Shown here piece by piece: positions 31,557 through 32,497 of a DNA stretch of 32,497 nucleotides. Below the pieces are notes generated by a model, which searched no databases, was not told the origin of the DNA, and saw nothing but the letters and a program-made list of their open reading frames with translations. The stretch is from SURF-32 sp964648365 (GTDB taxonomy: Bacteria; Planctomycetota; Phycisphaerae; UBA1845). Both the position numbers and the translations under genes were made by a program. How positions within the stretch are numbered: position 1 is the first letter of the stretch; every line of letters starts with the position of its first letter. Where the stretch lies: the NCBI GenBank assembly GCA_964648365.1, contig CAZYLK010000055.1, forward strand, positions 1-32,497, given 5' to 3'.

Positions 31557-31660
31557 GGCGGAAGGCACGGAGGCACGGAGGCACGAGGGCACGAAGGGAA
31601 GAGTGCGACGAAGCCACGAGGCGACGAAGGGAGAACGAGGCACAAAGGCACGGGCGCGCT
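31557..31660. repeat. GGCACGGA-type minisatellite starting at a stop codon
   Basis: GGCACGGA, GGCACGAG and GGCACGAA units begin within five bases of the TGA (31554-31556) of the P-loop gene and decay into GGCGACGAAGG variants. Confidence 0.85.
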
Positions 31661-31664
31661 CAGC

Positions 31665-31699
31665 ACCCCGGCATTCATGCGCATTCATGCCGGGGTTTC
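31665..31699 (+). terminator. Rho-independent terminator candidate after the P-loop gene
   Basis: ACCCCGGCAT (31665-31674) pairs perfectly with ATGCCGGGGT (31687-31696), followed by TTCC. The loop holds a GCATTCATGC direct repeat. The T-run is short. Confidence 0.5.
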
Positions 31700-31775
31700 C
31701 TCGGCGGTGGGGTGACCACAACGACCCCCGATCCGCAATGGCAGCGCTCCCGTCCGCCGCATGGCGATGGCGCGG

Positions 31776-32497
31776 TTATTCCCGGATGCCCGCGCCGCCT
31801 TCGGTCAGTTGCCGGATGCGACGGGCGATGCCATCGTCGTCCGGATACCTGGCCGCACCTTCGCGCAGCGTGCTCAGCGCCTCCTCCGACCGGCCGACGG
31901 CGTGAAGCGCGATGGCCAGACTGACGTACGAGTGCGCCTCGCGGTCCAGTTCCAGCGCCATGCGGCAGTGCGTCACGGCATCGTCCGGGCGACCGGTCCG
32001 ACTCAACAGCGCCGCATAATCCCGGTGGATGTCGCCGAGTTGATCGTCCGACGGCGCCAATTGGAGCGCGAGCAGATAGGACTCCTCCGCCTCGGCAAAG
32101 CGCCCGACCTCAAACAACCCGTTGGCCAGGAATCGACGATAGTCGGGATCGCGCGGCGCCTCCAGCACAGCCTTCTGCAGTTCGCGTATGGCGTCCGGTC
32201 GCCGACCCTCCAGCCTGCGATAGAGCAGCGAAAGCTGGTAGCGGATGACGGCGCGCTGGGCGTCATACGACTCAAGCCTGAGCGCATTGCGAAACAGGGC
32301 CTCAGCCTCCTCGGCATAGGCCCGGGCGTCCACGCTGATCAGCGATACGCCGAGATTCTGATTGGCCACCGGCGAGTCCGGAGCGTATCGGTACACATGC
32401 CGCCACAGCGACACCGAGGTCCGCCAGACGTCGATCTGCCGGACGGTCACGGCCGAGAAGGCCGCGGCGGCGACGACGACGATTCCGCCTGCGAGGG
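31776..32497 (-). CDS. TPR-repeat membrane protein, C-terminal part (5' end outside the window)
   Basis: The minus-strand frame is open to the window edge, so the gene starts beyond 32497. The visible part begins with a membrane span (LAGGIVVVAAAAFSAV), then VWRTSVSLWRHVYRYAPDSPVANQNLGVSL, the junction typical of TMTC-like or other large polytopic proteins that end in a TPR domain. About five TPR units follow (AEALFRNALRLE, AIRELQKAVLEAP, AEESYLLALQLAP, AVTHCRMALELD, ALSTLREGAARYP). The N-terminal part of such proteins often has a glycosyltransferase-like membrane fold. The last residues (GAGIRE) resemble the repeat-derived tail of the NHL gene at 14066. No link to the cytochrome locus is apparent. 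Confidence 0.82.
   Translation of the reverse strand, partial: LAGGIVVVAAAAFSAVTVRQIDVWRTSVSLWRHVYRYAPDSPVANQNLGVSLISVDARAYAEEAEALFRNALRLESYDAQRAVIRYQLSLLYRRLEGRRPDAIRELQKAVLEAPRDPDYRRFLANGLFEVGRFAEAEESYLLALQLAPSDDQLGDIHRDYAALLSRTGRPDDAVTHCRMALELDREAHSYVSLAIALHAVGRSEEALSTLREGAARYPDDDGIARRIRQLTEGGAGIRE

Overview
The window is about two-thirds G+C and reads as a chromosomal segment of an uncultured bacterium, probably Planctomycetota. The evidence for this is indirect: many short minisatellites at gene ends, a small WELTTWEGNRR-type conserved protein, and a very large multiheme cytochrome inventory. The lineage call is an inference.

Layout. Positions 1-2817 hold the 3' part of a molybdopterin oxidoreductase gene. 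Next come a repeat-rich gap, a 74-aa conserved small protein, a stand-alone HtrA-type serine protease on the minus strand with its own promoter and terminator, a radical SAM gene that looks frameshifted near its start, a DinB-like gene, and a membrane HExxH protein.

Positions 9347-29917 form the core. Two divergent gene sets start from a common 290-bp control region (17742-18031). The leftward set encodes an outer-membrane beta-barrel, an NHL beta-propeller lipoprotein, a 12-heme, a 4-heme and a 9-heme cytochrome. The rightward set encodes an 8-heme lipoprotein, a NapC/NirT (ImcH-like) inner-membrane cytochrome with 8 heme sites, a second NHL lipoprotein, another 8-heme cytochrome, a fusion of 8 c-heme sites with a cytochrome b561-type membrane domain (CbcL-like), a membrane-anchored 3-heme protein and a 1145-aa protein joining a six-bladed NHL propeller to 20 heme sites. 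I count 80 c-type heme attachment sites in about 20.5 kb. Together the genes could carry electrons from the quinone pool (two alternative inner-membrane entry modules) through periplasmic cytochromes to an outer-membrane barrel and large exported cytochromes. The best reading is an extracellular or long-range electron transfer system with NHL propellers as scaffolds. The substrate cannot be read from the sequence.

The right end (29976-32497) holds a helical protein of unknown function, a divergent P-loop protein and the end of a TPR membrane protein.

The window is also full of short repeats: minisatellites that begin at stop codons, intergenic segments bracketed by inverted copies of those repeats, a REP-like palindrome that has entered two coding sequences in frame, and thirteen G or C runs of 8-11 bases.
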